Shown here piece by piece: positions 46,561-59,442 of a DNA stretch of 64,000 nt. The position numbers were made by a program, and so were the translations under genes. The notes under the pieces were generated by a model. That model was not told the DNA's origin. It was given only the letters and a program-made list of their open reading frames with translations, and searched no databases. Position 1 is the stretch's first letter. Each line of letters begins with the position of its first letter. Source of the stretch: Lonicera japonica (taxonomy: Eukaryota; Streptophyta; Magnoliopsida; Dipsacales; Caprifoliaceae); the NCBI GenBank assembly GCA_021464415.1, contig CM038467.1:52991309-53055308 (forward strand). Reading direction: 5' to 3'.

Positions 46561-47741
46561 GCGCTTGGAGGATGGTAAAAAGGCTGATAGCCCTAATAGG
46601 TCTTGTCCCTGCAGAGTTTCTTTTATGCCGATTTGCTTATTGACCTCATCCAAGACCTCGGACATGGTTTTAGGGGGCATTCTTGCTAGGGTCATGAGGC
46701 AGTAAGGGGAGCTCACCCCCTCCATAAAGGCTGCCAACGCTACTCCTTCATTGAGGTTAATGATTATCAGACTCTCTTGGTTGAATCGACAAGCGTATTT
46801 TTTCAGGCTCTCGGTGGACCTCTGCTTCACAATAAATAGGCGAATGGACAACTTGGATTACTTTCGGGTTCCTAGGAAGTGTGAAATGAACTTAGTGCCG
46901 AACTCTTGTGAGCTTTGAATTGACCCCGGGAGCAGGCTGTTGCACCATATTCGGGCTTCCCCTTTAAGAGTGATAACAAAAGCTCTACATATTACACTAT
47001 CCGGGATATTTTGGAGCCCCATCATATTTTCATATTATTGCCAGTGATTCACAAGGTCGATGGTTCCATCATAAGATTCCAGCGATAGGAGCTTAAACTT
47101 TTTCTGGACCTGATAACTTTGAATGTGGTCAGCGAAAGAAAACTTGGAGTCCCTTAAAAGAGCTGCTGCTGAGCTCCATCCCAGATGGCTCACAGTCTTC
47201 ATCATTTATGCTATTTGAGCCTCCATTTTTGACATCAATCTCTTTTCGACCTCTTCTACCGACTCTCTAAGAGAGATTCTATCGAATACCGACCCTCAAG
47301 ACCTAGCATCTGCCTCTTGATGAGGTGCTCAAGCTGAAGGGAGGGGAGATCGACCTTGTCTATTTTGACTCTACTATCTTGAGGCCCTTTTCGACAGCCT
47401 TTCATGTACCATATGTACCTGCGCGTTCTTTGGTGGTGGGGGAGGAGTTCGACCGAGTCCTCTTTGAAAGATGACTCCTTCCTGGAGCTAGATCGGCCGG
47501 ACTCAAGTTCGATTGTTCTGCTGCGGCTCCCCCTAGACTCTCCGAGCCTTTGCCTGGCTGGGACACGCGGTGCAAGGACTGGGTGGGCAGCTGCAAACCC
47601 AGAGGCTAAGGGCGACCTGCTTCTCGAGCTGGCTGGGGGAGTTTTCCTCTGGGCTATAAGTCTGTCTATTCATATTTGGAGGGCTGCTTGCCGCTCTTGT
47701 AACGCCAATATGGGGTCTGGCTGCAACTGTCTAGAAGACAT
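46558..47741 (-). pseudogene. gag N-terminal and core part (broken)
   Basis: The start is taken as ATG at 47741 (MSSRQLQPDPILALQERQ), about 60 bases after the primer site. The core reads LESYDGTIDLVNHW, ICRAFVITLKGEARIWCNSL and SLKKYACRFNQESL, typical retrotransposon gag. Stops fall in the N-terminal part, after VNHWQ and after FLGTRK. The final open part is 46558-46851. Confidence 0.85.
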
Positions 47742-47800
47742 GGATTTTTTTAATGTTATTAGCTTTTGGAAAATGATGTGACTTTGAGAAACTGTCTTTC

Positions 47801-47815
47801 GCATAGACGACACCA
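47801..47815 (-). other. primer-binding site
   Basis: Minus strand TGGTGTCGTCTATGC, three bases inside the 5' LTR, beginning TGG as expected for a tRNA 3' end. tRNA not named. Confidence 0.7.
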
Positions 47816-47818
47816 AAC

Positions 47819-48632
47819 TGTTGGTGCTAAAATCTAAGAGGGTATTTCAGACCATACAGTTAAATAGTTGTATCAAACGATTAGAGAGCAGTAAAGGTAC
47901 GAAATTTAAGAGAGTCAAAGATTTATAGAGGAGTTTAACCTCGTATAAAGATACGGGTTAGTCCTTTCCAGTGGAATAGAGCTAGGAGCTCAGTTTGCCT
48001 TATATTACTGGTAAACAAACAGCTATTACCAACTCACAAAAGTCGTTTTAGCTATTATATCCTCACAATGTTATAATAAGAGTATGCTCAAGCTACATGA
48101 GTTCTAGCTTCTCTATTCTAAGAGCTCTACTGAGTGCTCTGAGCTTCTATTTCTCTCTTGTCTCTTTGCTATTGAATGCTGGATTCACTTTCTTGTTCTT
48201 GGAGTGAATGTTTATCCGAGGTAGATGGTTATGTTGTGTGTCCGCCTTAAATGCTGAATCATCACCCACTCTCACATTGCTTCTCCATGAATCCCGGTGC
48301 ATTAAATGCCGTCGATGGGCATTTAATGAAGGTGGGGGAAGTTCTGCGCCTCTTGCATAGCAGGTGGCAATCACCCATGCTATTTGTCAGTTATGCCATC
48401 AGGTGTCCGTGCGAGCTCCAAAGCTCGTTAGTAGAGCTCCAGAGCTCGAGTCTCATCATCCGTTGCGCGGAATCAAACCTTGAGTTGGCATTCCCTTGCT
48501 GGAGAGCTTCGTTCTAAACTGTAGTGCCTCAGTATAGCTCATTTCACTATGGCGGTAAATGCGACTGACGTGGATGGCCACGTGTCCCTTCATGGTTACT
48601 TGGACAAATTGAATTAGTATTTTGCACTATCA
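47819..48632 (-). repeat. 5' LTR of the 37408-48632 element
   Basis: An 814-bp LTR, the partner of 37408-38300. Same ends TGTTGGTGC and TTTGCACTATCA; followed by the duplicated CCTTT. Confidence 0.95.
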
Positions 48633-48637
48633 CCTTT

Positions 48638-49234
48638 TCTATATAGCCTTTCTTTGTTAACCCGATAACCTTACGCTACTCCAATTAGGAGGTTAACCCA
48701 TATTTACCGCCTAACTTTTATCTAAGAATGTATTGAGATTAATTATTTTATGTATACGAGAAAAAAAAGTTATGATATCTCCTCCAAATATCTAAAGAAA
48801 AAAATGTGCGAAAAAAATGAGATGTTAAAAAAAAGTGATGAAAGAAAATAATAATAATAAAAAAAGGAAAAGAAAATGCTAAAATGAATTCAAGTTAAGC
48901 CCAAAAGTGTCAATTTATATCTTAATTTATTTCTTAGATTTTTGAATCTTTTATATACCCCTTCCTTTCATAATCTTACCTAAATCTTATGTTACAATCC
49001 AGAAAAGTCCTATTGATATTTTGGAATATGATTTAGAGGTGAGAGTGGTGGAAATGGATCAATTTACGCATTTCATTTTTCTAATGGGTTATATCCATTC
49101 ACAAGACTTATGTTATTTTAATTATATAATTTTTTATATATACATGTGAGAGGCATTTGAGTTTGAATATATTTACTCTTTAGTGCCTGCATATAATGAG
49201 AGCATTTACACATTCTTCTCTAGTGTTTTATTTG
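48638..49234. other. no gene seen
   Basis: AT-rich DNA between two elements; A-rich tracts near 48760-48880. Confidence 0.5.
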
Positions 49235-49239
49235 TTAAG

Positions 49240-50796
49240 TGATAAGCACCCAAAACTGTTATTTTTAATTCCCCAAATGCCGAAATTTAAGTGTCAAAAA
49301 TTGCATTATGTTATCTAATGTTGACATTTAGTTGTTTTGCAGGTTCTTGTCTCAATTGATGTAATTAAATGCTTAACTTTGTTGAAAATGTGAGACAGGA
49401 CACCTAAAGTTGCTCGGGATAGTTTTTAAAGCATAACGTTTTGCTCGGAACTCCGAATCATGCGTTTCTTGAGCCTAAAATCAAGAGAATTTAGATAGCT
49501 ACAACTTTCCAGTTCAACACTTTTCCAAATTCAGCCATATTCATATCCGAAATTCCATTACAAAATTCTGGCAGCAAAAGAAAAAAAGAGAGAAAAATAT
49601 CCCAAAAGTGTGCCCACTCTCATATTTTTAATCACTCAACCCATATCCCAATACTCCACTACCTAGACAAGATCCACATTTTTCTCCCATAATCCACTCT
49701 CTAGACAAAGTGTCCTATTTTTCTTACACCCCTCACCCCATTGTCAACTTTCATCATTAATATTCTCTCCCATTTTTCTCACATATATGGATTCATATTT
49801 GGCCAAGGAGAGAACACCTACGAGAGTTTGAAGAAAGGAGGAAAGTTTGGAGCAAGAGAGCTTGTTCTAGAGAGAGAAAATATTTGAGTGCTACATATTT
49901 TTCTTCTTCTTGTATTATTGTTTCATTTTGTTGAAGAAGATAATATTGTAGAGTGTTGAGAGAAATTCTTTTACTCACATATTTGGAGATATTTAAGGAG
50001 CTATTTTATTATTTGTTTTGTTCTTCTATCTTTATGGAAGGCTAATCTCCCTTTCAAGGGGAGAGATGAAGCCTCATTTTTATTTGTGATTTAGAATTTT
50101 ATAATATTGCATAAATATACTCATTTGTGATTTTTCTTAAATAAGATCTTTGGATTACTCTACACACCATAGGTGATCCCATTTTGGTTTTTATACTTGA
50201 CTTAAGAGATGAGCTACATACCATAGGATTTTCTTAAGTTCATTTTATTTTCCAAATTTATCTTCTAGTTCTTGATTGTTAATGTGAGTGAGTGACAACC
50301 TTATATTATTATTATTTCTAAAAAAAGAAAATATAGATCTTGAAAGGAAAAATCTCTTATAAACAAATAAATTGTCAAATACTATTTGGTTAGCTTTTGG
50401 GTTCACTCTACATACCATAGGTGATTCCATTTAATCAAACTAGTATAGAATTTATTTTGGGTATATATGTGCAATAATATATTATTCTAGATCCATTGAT
50501 AATTTGATGGTGGATTCTTAACTCTTGAAATTCCTACACTTTATTTCTCAAAGACAACTTTCTTTACTTTACATTTTAGTAGTATTAAAATTATTCCTAA
50601 GAAAAGTAAGCATTTCTAAAAAAAAATGGTTTTTATTCTAAATCTATTATTTTCTCAACTTTGTTTTCATTGATTCATAAAACAACTCCCGTGGATTTGA
50701 CCCCTTACTACTACTATCTACGTTACTAATATATTTTGTAGGTACATAAGGATTTTTGATCAAGCTATTTTTAGCGACGAAGATAGCTTCCTATCA
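49240..50796. mobile_element. solo LTR, Athila-like
   Basis: A 1557-bp segment from TGATAAGCACCC to CTTCCTATCA (inverted TGATA/TATCA ends) with a perfect 5-bp duplication TTAAG (49235-49239, 50797-50801). Body text is of the Athila LTR type. Orientation is likely plus (AACTCCCGTGGATTTGACCCC near the right end). No internal region remains. Confidence 0.88.
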
Positions 50797-51315
50797 TTAA
50801 GTGTATGCCACTATGCCATATGAGGAGTTGAGTAAAAGTATAGTTTGGATGGGATTTGAAAGTTTTCTTACATTGATATCAATTGTAACAACCCGCCTTT
50901 TAAAAGCAGGTGTTAATGGATGCTGTATCTAATAACAGCTAAAAATATAGGCAAATTAATAAGATTAAACGCAACATCGTTTAAAATTCTAAAATTTCAA
51001 GAAAATTCTGCATGATGCCTCTGTATATACAATATAGCAATCCTGTTGAAAAATTTAAAGAATACAACTTTACAAGTTCAAATCCTTCATGAAAAAAAAA
51101 TATTATAATACAAATCCCAATTGTTTTCCAAAGTAAAAAATAATTACAAATCATCTCTTTACAAATTAAATAGACACATGATACACGCGGTCAATGCCGA
51201 ACAACTAGAGAAAATACTACATATGACCAAGGTATCAGAGGACTACAAAAATCCCGCACTCTTCCCCGTGAACCCAGCATAGCGCTACAAGATGAACCTG
51301 TAATGAGAAACTAGG

Positions 51316-53021
51316 TGTAGACACTCCAATCTGTGACCCCCGCAAGAACGCTAATGAGCCATCGCTGGTACTATCGATAAGTCTGTTACTCACACGGAAG
51401 TACCAGAAACTGCTCCGAGAAGTTTGTAACCCAACAAACCCTTTTTTTAGAGGGACTTGTCATGCGACAAATCTACCTATTTTGGTATATGTCGCGCGAC
51501 AAAATAGATTTTTGTGCGACAAACCTCCAAATGTCGCACGACAAACTCCTCTGACCCAGACCATCCACTTCCTAACACATCAGTCTGTCAGGGACATCAC
51601 TTCAGCCGTTTGTCGCGCGACACTTGCCCTTTCTGGGGGAATGTCGCTCGACAATCTCCCCCGAGCAGTATAAATAGGCCAACACCCCAAGGGGAAAGGA
51701 GAGAGTTGGGGGGGGGGAGATTTATGAAAAGAGAAAGGTTATTATCTAAAAATTTGATTTTCTAAAGAAGTATTCAAGGAATCTCTGAGTTCTAACACTC
51801 GACGTCTCTAATATTGAAAGTTGAATTCTCGGCTATATCTGGAGAAGAAAAGCCTATATCCGCTGGATTATCTTCGGTCATATTATATTTTCTCTCTCGT
51901 ATTCTTATTATTATCCCCGGGAAGGTAACTAAAATTCCTTATAATAATTAAGATTATGTCTGTATACTAGTTTTATTATTTTTATAGACCTGTTTAAATT
52001 CTCATTGTAAGTTTGCTATATATACGTATTCATTATTTTCGGAAGTACTATAAGTGAGTAGGGAGTTGTCTTGCTTAGGCCAACATAAACCGAAAGCATT
52101 TACTTCCACCCTCCTCGTTCCAATTTTAATTAAGTTTATTACTTGTAGACTCTTTCTATCTGTTGTTCGGTCCACTTTCTAGCTGGATAAAATTTATTGT
52201 CAAGGTTATCGATATTCTATTTCTAAAAATCAACCAAAAAATCATTTTCAAAACCAGAAGAAGTAAAGTTATTATCACCGGAATAAAAATCAAGTTTTCA
52301 AAACCCGGACTAATGATATTTACTTAGGAGTTAAAACTAAGATATATCCTGTCTTCCACATAGACTGGGATAAATCTGATACACTCTCCTTAAGAGTTCA
52401 TCTCCATATCAATTCAATTCTGATGAAGATCCGATCTTTTCTAAAACAAAATTAACCTAACGAGATAATTGATATTGTTATCTGAGGAAATAATACCGAA
52501 TCACTCTCATTTCCAAATTGATAAAAACATATTTTTGTCATTAGATTTCGACCAAACCAAAATATCAGATCGCGGAATACAAGGTTTTCATCCATTTTTC
52601 CTTTTTTTCCCAAAAACAGGTTTTCATTAGTTATTCCCAGAAAACAGTAGAATATCAATAAAAGCATCCAAGTTTTTCAATTTTAGAATAAACATATAAG
52701 CCACTAGAAATCGAAAGGGCGGAATGGGTACTTAACACCTTCCCAAACCGTAATATAGTTCCCGAACTCTATAAGAATTCCGATTTCATAGACCAAACGC
52801 GTGGGAATAAGGCTTGCTTTGGCCTTTACCCCTACATGGATTTTTGTACGTTTTCCCGTAAAACGTGTTGGCGACTCTGAACGAATCCAATTACATTTTA
52901 AAATAGAAAATAGGACAAAATCCTATAAAATGAAGTAAATGAAATGACAGAATCTGTTCCGATATTTTAGGCCCCTAAACTCGGGATTGAGACCCAGGGG
53001 TCGCATTTGCGGATTCTCACA
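51316..53021 (+). mobile_element. solo LTR (element-1 family), nested
   Basis: A 1706-bp LTR, inverted relative to the other three (starts TGTAGACAC, ends GGATTCTCACA). Flanks are CTAGG and CAAGG, a 5-bp duplication with one change. The homologous point in the other LTR (near 61088-61095) is uninterrupted, giving the empty site. Palindrome array at 51459-51653 (six copies) precedes TATAAATA at 51669-51676. It contains about 75 bp similar to the element-1 leader (52035-52110). Confidence 0.93.
51459..51676 (+). promoter_or_regulatory. LTR promoter: palindrome array plus TATA box
   Basis: Six TGTCGCGCGACA-type palindromes followed by TATAAATAGGCC, the same arrangement as at 6081-6330, here on the plus strand. 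Confidence 0.68.
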
Positions 53022-55345
53022 CAAGGGAATGAGCCAATGCTGGCCCAGTGAGAACCATAGGGGAAGGGAAAAATGCAATACATACGCAAGAAACCAATGT
53101 CTACAAGCTTCATGTTATAGAACAATAGTTATAAAAGTTCAGCTTGTAAAATAGTCAATGATTTATACAATTAAAAATAAGTTGGTCCGCCCCGGCATAC
53201 TAACCTACCTCCTCCTCCTCCACAACCTAATACCAGTACTAGACGGAATATACTACCTACAAACGCACCCCACCTTACCATGGGTCAGTGCACTGGTAAC
53301 CAGATTTATGACACCCCATCTTCCCATGGGTCTGTGCAATAATATATAACAAGCATTTTTATACCGGAGCTTATCCGGTTCCAACAATCTCAATGTCTCA
53401 ATATCGAACGGTAGTAGTAATGCCCATGGATTTATTTTAATAATTAAAGTAGTAATAACCCATGAATAATTTAAAACAATTATCTCAACAATTCTCGTGA
53501 ATAAATTTCTTAACTTCACAATAATAATACAAATGCCATTTCATGGGTTAAATATACTGCTTTCGGCAAAATCATACTAGCTTTCTATACAAAGTTCCTT
53601 TGTATAATCTTGAAAAAAAAGGACCAACACCATAATTTAGTAAAAACCATCAATTAATGGTTAAAATTCTCAGATTTGTTTAAGTTATGCATTGCACCAT
53701 TACTATACTCTTCATTCAAGTAATGCCATTTTCAAGTGAAAAACAATTAAATGTAGTTCTAGACCAGTTGGTAAGGCAACAATCCACCAATTAACATGTC
53801 TAAACATAGTTTAAGAGACAATGAAATACTATGCATATTCAGAATTAAATTTACATGCTCATGTTATCCATGCGTTGTATTAACATTTGATAAATCTTCC
53901 AATTTCATGAGTTTAATCCAAACTAGCAAGTGTTACCTAACTACAGGCTTTAATCATGTATTTGAAGGCACAATATTCTGGGAATTGAAGAAAAACATGT
54001 AGTTTGGTGAGTATTAGACATACATGGGTTGATTTCTTGTCATTTTGATACCAAAATCACAAAACAGTCCAAAAAGACCAACATGCATGATAATCAACCT
54101 TGATTTACATCATAATTAGTGTTTTAAACATCTAAATGCAAGATCAGATCATAAAAATATCAATTTCTCCTAACACATGCAGAGAAAATGGTGATTTTGA
54201 TATCGAAAGGCTACATTATCTCTCTAGCAAGCAATATATTTAAAGAATAAGAGAAAAGGGGAGATTCCCATTTGGAAAATAGAAGAACAAAGGTTGGATG
54301 ACCTAGAGTGAGCTTAAATGGTCCCCCACATCAAGCATGCAAGCCCGGAAATGAGTTGAGAAGGCGAAGAAGATGAAAAATCTGAGTTTTCGGTATGAAA
54401 CTCTCAATTTTGAGCTATGAACCCCCAAAATTACTCCAAGAACCACTCTCTCTCTCTCTCTAGAATAGCTCTGAGCTCACTTGTGTCGAAAATAGACTGA
54501 AATGGAGGTGGAAGAGGTTTAAAAACAGGTCAAAGTTGGTCAAGGCGATATAAACAATGTTATGGAGTTACTGTTTGTCTTTTGGTCATAACGTTTTACT
54601 CGGAACTCCGATCGGGATGATCTTTATATCAACGGAAAGGTAATTCAAAGTTCTAAAACTTTACTGAAGGATGTTACTCCAAATTATGGACAAATTAATT
54701 CCAGAATTCCGTTGAAGACAGCGCTGTGCCGAGATGCTACAGAAAATCAGATTTGGTTGATTTGCTAGTTTCGCACTCACTTTTGACCAACGAGGAGTGT
54801 GAATTAGCTTTTGGCTGAAACACAAAAGTTGTATACCGATATATGATAAAGCTATAGGAGTTGGAAGAGTGGTATTTGGATAAAAGATGACAAAGTTATG
54901 AGTATCCAAAATGGACTGATCTAAAACATCGAGCAAATATTCCCGATTCTAAAAATGCCTCTGAAATTGCTCATTTCAAATCCGAACGTGACGAAACGCT
55001 CTAAATTTCTTCTAACACATATTTATGACATGTCAAAAAAAAGGGAACTGAATTTGGAGGTCTAAATATTCCGGAACCACAAACGAGAATTGTATAAATT
55101 GTTAACGTTTAAGGAAGGAAATTCGATTCTACTAAATACTTAAAAATTCTTAAATGAAGTCATGATGATTTAATAACGAATTTAAAGAAACTTTACATAA
55201 GGAAAGTAGAAAAATAGAAAATGATGAATTACTCAAACTATTTAATAACTATTATATGGGAACATTCGAACTTGTCTAAGTCCACGAATGAGAAGTAACT
55301 AACTAAATGAACGAAAATGCGCCTATCAAAACACGGGGTGTTACA

Positions 55346-55361
55346 ACTTTCCCCCCTTAAG
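55346..55361 (-). other. polypurine tract of the LARD-like element
   Basis: Minus strand TTAAGGGGGGAAAGT directly before the 3' LTR. Confidence 0.75.
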
Positions 55362-57570
55362 AAATTTTGTCCTCAAAATTGGAACCTACACAAATTTACC
55401 GCAATGAAGCCAAAGAAAATAAGTCGAACCGGTAATCGAAACTCTCAAAGAAACAACTCCTAAGTGGGTTTGAGAATTACAAAATGATTCAACAAGGGTG
55501 CTAATACCAATGCTAAAACAACCAACATGTAATGCCCAGATAGAAAAGTAGTGATAACCTGACATTGATGAAAATTTCATAGTAAACAAAAACTCTAACC
55601 ATTGCTTGCTAAGAATCATACTAAGGAGGTAAAACATACTAACGAGTACAAAACTGATATGAAAGAAGACTCAAGGATACACCAGAACACTATATTCTAA
55701 TCAAAACAAGACCAACTCATACTCCGTCAACCTGAACAGAAAGGAATTATAAAATTTAATAGTAACTGTTAGCTAACACACCGGTGAACAAATCCTCTAA
55801 TTTTAGTCTTCTATTCGATGTGTTGTAGATAAACCGATAAAATCTTCACAAAAATCCTTCCAGGTTTTTATAACTCTTGTAGCAGAGGAGGTAACCAACA
55901 GGACGCAACGTTCACAACTGATTCCAATAAGGACTTCAACCACAACTCAAAGCGGATAGAAAATCTTGGGTATCCAAAAATGGTATTCCAAAGTATAGAA
56001 AATTTCCAGAACCTTGATTCACACCAAAGGTAACTAACCCTCCCAAAATGAAAATGATATAGATATAGTCTATTATTTTACAATGAGTTTTGACGGTTGT
56101 CGAGATGATCCAAATTTCTTAGCTTATCCTCAAGGCTATGAAGCTAGCAACTCAACAATAGACTTCAACTATTATTTGATCGAATTGATCCTCATTTTAT
56201 CTTCTAAAACTTCATCCGTTTGTTCCTTAATTCCGCTATTTCATCCCACCATTTGCCACGTATCATGACTTGAGTACCCACTGGCCATTGCAAATTCAAA
56301 TTACTTCTGCTAACCTAATCAACTCAGTAATGGTTATCTTAATAATCTAATTTGCATCTTCAGTACTGGATATTTACTATGGTAGCTTGCTGATGGTGAA
56401 GTCCATGCCCTACCTTGTTGACACACACCTAAATGCCCCGTTCTTTACTATATGTGAATGAAAAATTCACAATTTATTTATGAGATTAATACCACTTCAC
56501 TGAACTTCTACTGCTCACCATCACCCAAAGTACCCACTTGGGCCAGAAGAAGTCTCCCCAATTTCCGTCAACCCTTAGAGTACTTTTCTCATTATCCGTA
56601 CTAGCTTCTATTTAAGAATTAGCAACTTTACAAATCCCAAATAGGAACACCTTACAATTCTTCGAATAGCTCAGTGAATGGATTGTTTGATGGTTGAAAC
56701 CGATCGTGATTATTTCAATGATTGAGCCCGTTCAAGTCTTTGATCGGAAAAAAATTACCAATTAAAGTTTTGCCATGCTTCCTTTTAAATGCTCTAATTC
56801 TCCCAAAATTAAAAATGGCGGCCCATGATCATTATGATGCATACGTGTGACCTATACAATTGGTTGAAATCCAATAGATAACCGTCACCCCAGTAGTTCT
56901 TCATCCATCCAATCAATATATTACTCTCCTTTTTACAATTTTAACTCCTCACAGTCGATAATTTAAAACTAGCTCCTCAATTTACCCTTTTCACCAGCCT
57001 TTCGACATAACTATGTCATCAAATTACTCATAGTATTGTCAATATCTAGTACGATCCACCAATGACTATGACACAAGGCTTCAATAACACACACCAAAAA
57101 AAAGGACCAACAACACCAGAAGAAGACTTAAGGAATGAGACAACCTACAACTCTTCAAAACTCCTCAACTAGAACACAATTCCCCCAATGTATTAAGAGA
57201 TGGCTGCCAAAGTTACAAATGGAGAAAGAGTACTATTACTCTAATCAGTTTTTAAGACTTGCCACAACAAAAACAACTAGACGCTCAAATAAGCGAAGAA
57301 CCATCACAAGAGAAGATTATACACTAATAGACTATAATCACCCGAGCTGAGCTCCTAACGATCATTGGACACACTAGAAGGGAAACACCCACGGTCACTA
57401 ATACGCACTATCCACATAGAAGATCTAAAGCTAAATCCGAAGTACGTTTACTAGCCCACCGTCCAAGATGACTAAAACGAATGTCCAACAAAAGAATAGG
57501 AATAAAACAACAAGAACTACAAGGCGTCTCTAATATAATAATGCTAAGAATGAGGCATTAATGCTAGTCT
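55362..57570 (-). other. internal region of the LARD-like element, left part
   Basis: No protein family is recognisable in any frame; many stops. The frames of 60-90 codons here look like chance. Confidence 0.55.
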
Positions 57571-57578
57571 TACAGGCT

Positions 57579-59442
57579 TGATAAACGCTTAATATTGTCA
57601 TTCATTTGCTCATTTTCGGAGTTGTTTGACGCGTTTATTTCTCTAAAACTACTCGGTTTGCCAACTTATTTCGCGATTAGTCTCGTAGCACTTTTGTATT
57701 TAACAATGCTTGGAAAAGCATATTTTTGTGTTTATTTTGGTGTCTTTAGTTTTCAAGAAATATTGTATTTAATACAATATTTGAATTTTCCATGGACAAA
57801 AAGAATTCAAGAAAGTGGAAGTCTCCATGTGATTAAAGAGCATCCAAGAGAGAAAGTCTCCATGTCCATGTGATTAAAGAGCATCCAAGAAAGAAAGTCT
57901 CCATGTCCATGTGATTAAAGAAAGAAAGTGGAATTCTCCATGTGACCAAAGAGCATCCAAGAAAGTGGAATTCTCCACCAAAAACAAACAATAAAAATAA
58001 AAATAAAAAAATAAAAATAAAACGCATTGTTTATTATTTTAGCATCCAACACAACTCTCCTATTTATAGTCTTCATTGTTGTGTTGGAGAGAGTACTTTG
58101 ATTACTTCTCATTTCTCAATTTATAGAGAGCTTGTAATAGTTTTATTTTCTAGAGAGAGAAATTGGAATTCACTTTTATAATTCTTGTCTCTACATTTAT
58201 TATGGAGTAAATTTCTTTGCTAAGGCTAAAAGATGAAGTTTGCAATGCATTAATTATGTAAGTTCAATTCTCATTCCATTGTTAGTATTGTTAAATACTT
58301 TTTGAATCCTTCATCTTCTCCATTTTTTCAACCATTCATAAGCTAGTAAGATAATTTTCATATGATGATTTGACTTTGTATGCCTTGTATACATAGATCT
58401 CAAGCATTAATGAGAAAATGATACACTTGTGTATTTCTTACTAGCCTATGTTCATTCTTTCTTTGAATGAGATACTTTTCATTGCCAAGCATGATTAGTC
58501 TTTGAATATTCATAGAAACACCATAAATTTGAGATTTTAATCTTTAAATACTTTAATGATATGTTGAGTGCTTTCTACACTTTATGTGATTTTAAGACTC
58601 ATCATCTTCTTAGTTAAAGTATTGCCAAAGAAGATCTTTTAAATTTATGTCATAAACAACTTCATTAATCATTTTAAGGATTCAATTTGTATTTATCAAA
58701 TAAGTCTATATAGGACAGTTTGACCTCCACCTAGACCTCCCAATCTTAGACAAATGAAATGTTATGATTTATTGAGCTAAACTCCTTGTAGTTGGCCATT
58801 TTCATAATCAAGTCATTTGCCTAGGGGAAACTAACAATGAGTTCTTAAATGCCTAGTTTAAATTTATGCCTTTTCTTTTTGTGTATTTTAAGTTTGAATC
58901 TTGCTTGATATTATATGGGAATGGGTTGCACTTGCTTCACACCCTTTGTCACAAGATAAAAATGAGAGATACACTTGTGTTGATATTTGCTTACACCCTT
59001 TCTTTATATGGCATTTATATGGGAATGGGTTGCTTTTGCTCCACACCCTTTTGCTTAGAAATGGGTAAAATATTCAACACTTAGGAATTGCATTGAGAAC
59101 TTTGAATGAGATTGATTTTACTTAACTTTGCAAAACAAATGAATTCTATAATGCCTTAGCCTTTTCTCATCTATTATTACATCATTTTAATTTTTATTGC
59201 AAGACTTTAAAATCAACAACTAAAATCAACCAATCATATTCTCTTAAACAAAGCCTTGGACTCGTAATCACTACATCGTCTTTCCGACTATCCTTGTGGT
59301 TCGACACTTGGACTTACCAAGTATTATAACTTGACAACCTGCACTTGGGTACCTAAGCACGGAAATATTTTTGGCGCGTCAAGTTTTTGAAAGTTTATTC
59401 CAAGACCAAACTTTGAAAATCAACTCGAGGGAATACGCTTAA
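57579..59442 (+). mobile_element. nested Athila-like LTR segment
   Basis: Starts TGATAAACGCTTAATATTG. Near the right end it has CCTTGTGGTTCGACACTTGG and TTTTTGGCGCGTCA (59381), text of the kind that ends Athila-like LTRs. The octamer ACGCTTAA occurs at 57585-57592 and 59435-59442, and ACAGG at 57572-57576 and 59442-59446, but neither gives clean TG...CA ends, so borders are uncertain. A 58913-58952 / 59019-59057 direct repeat (ATGGGAATGGGTTGC) is inside. Confidence 0.5.

Larger units (their letters stand above)
37408..48632 (-). mobile_element. complete, decayed Tat-lineage Ty3/gypsy retrotransposon
   Basis: An 11,225-bp element with both LTRs and a perfect 5-bp target duplication CCTTT (37403-37407, 48633-48637). 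Read on the minus strand: 5' LTR 47819-48632, primer-binding site, gag, protease, reverse transcriptase, RNase H, integrase, minisatellite, a gene on the opposite strand, polypurine tract, 3' LTR 37408-38300. RNase H before integrase, the gag knuckle type and the antisense gene before the 3' LTR fit the Tat lineage. All pol domains carry stops. Confidence 0.95.
50884..55345 (-). repeat. 3' LTR of the LARD-like element (contains a nested LTR)
   Basis: Starts TGTAACAACCCG and ends CGGGGTGTTACA. Without the nested solo LTR and its duplication it is about 2751 bp. Relative to the other LTR it has an extra segment of about 470 bp near 53805-54283 and lacks short pieces present near 61280-61320 and 62870-63060. 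Confidence 0.93.

Noticed and set aside
47404..47781. 125-codon plus-strand frame.
   Set aside because: Shadow of minus-strand gag, with no family match.
57833..58181. Small proteins from the TCCATGTCCATGTGATTAAAG repeats.
   Set aside because: Frames come from a short direct repeat within an LTR-like segment; no family match.
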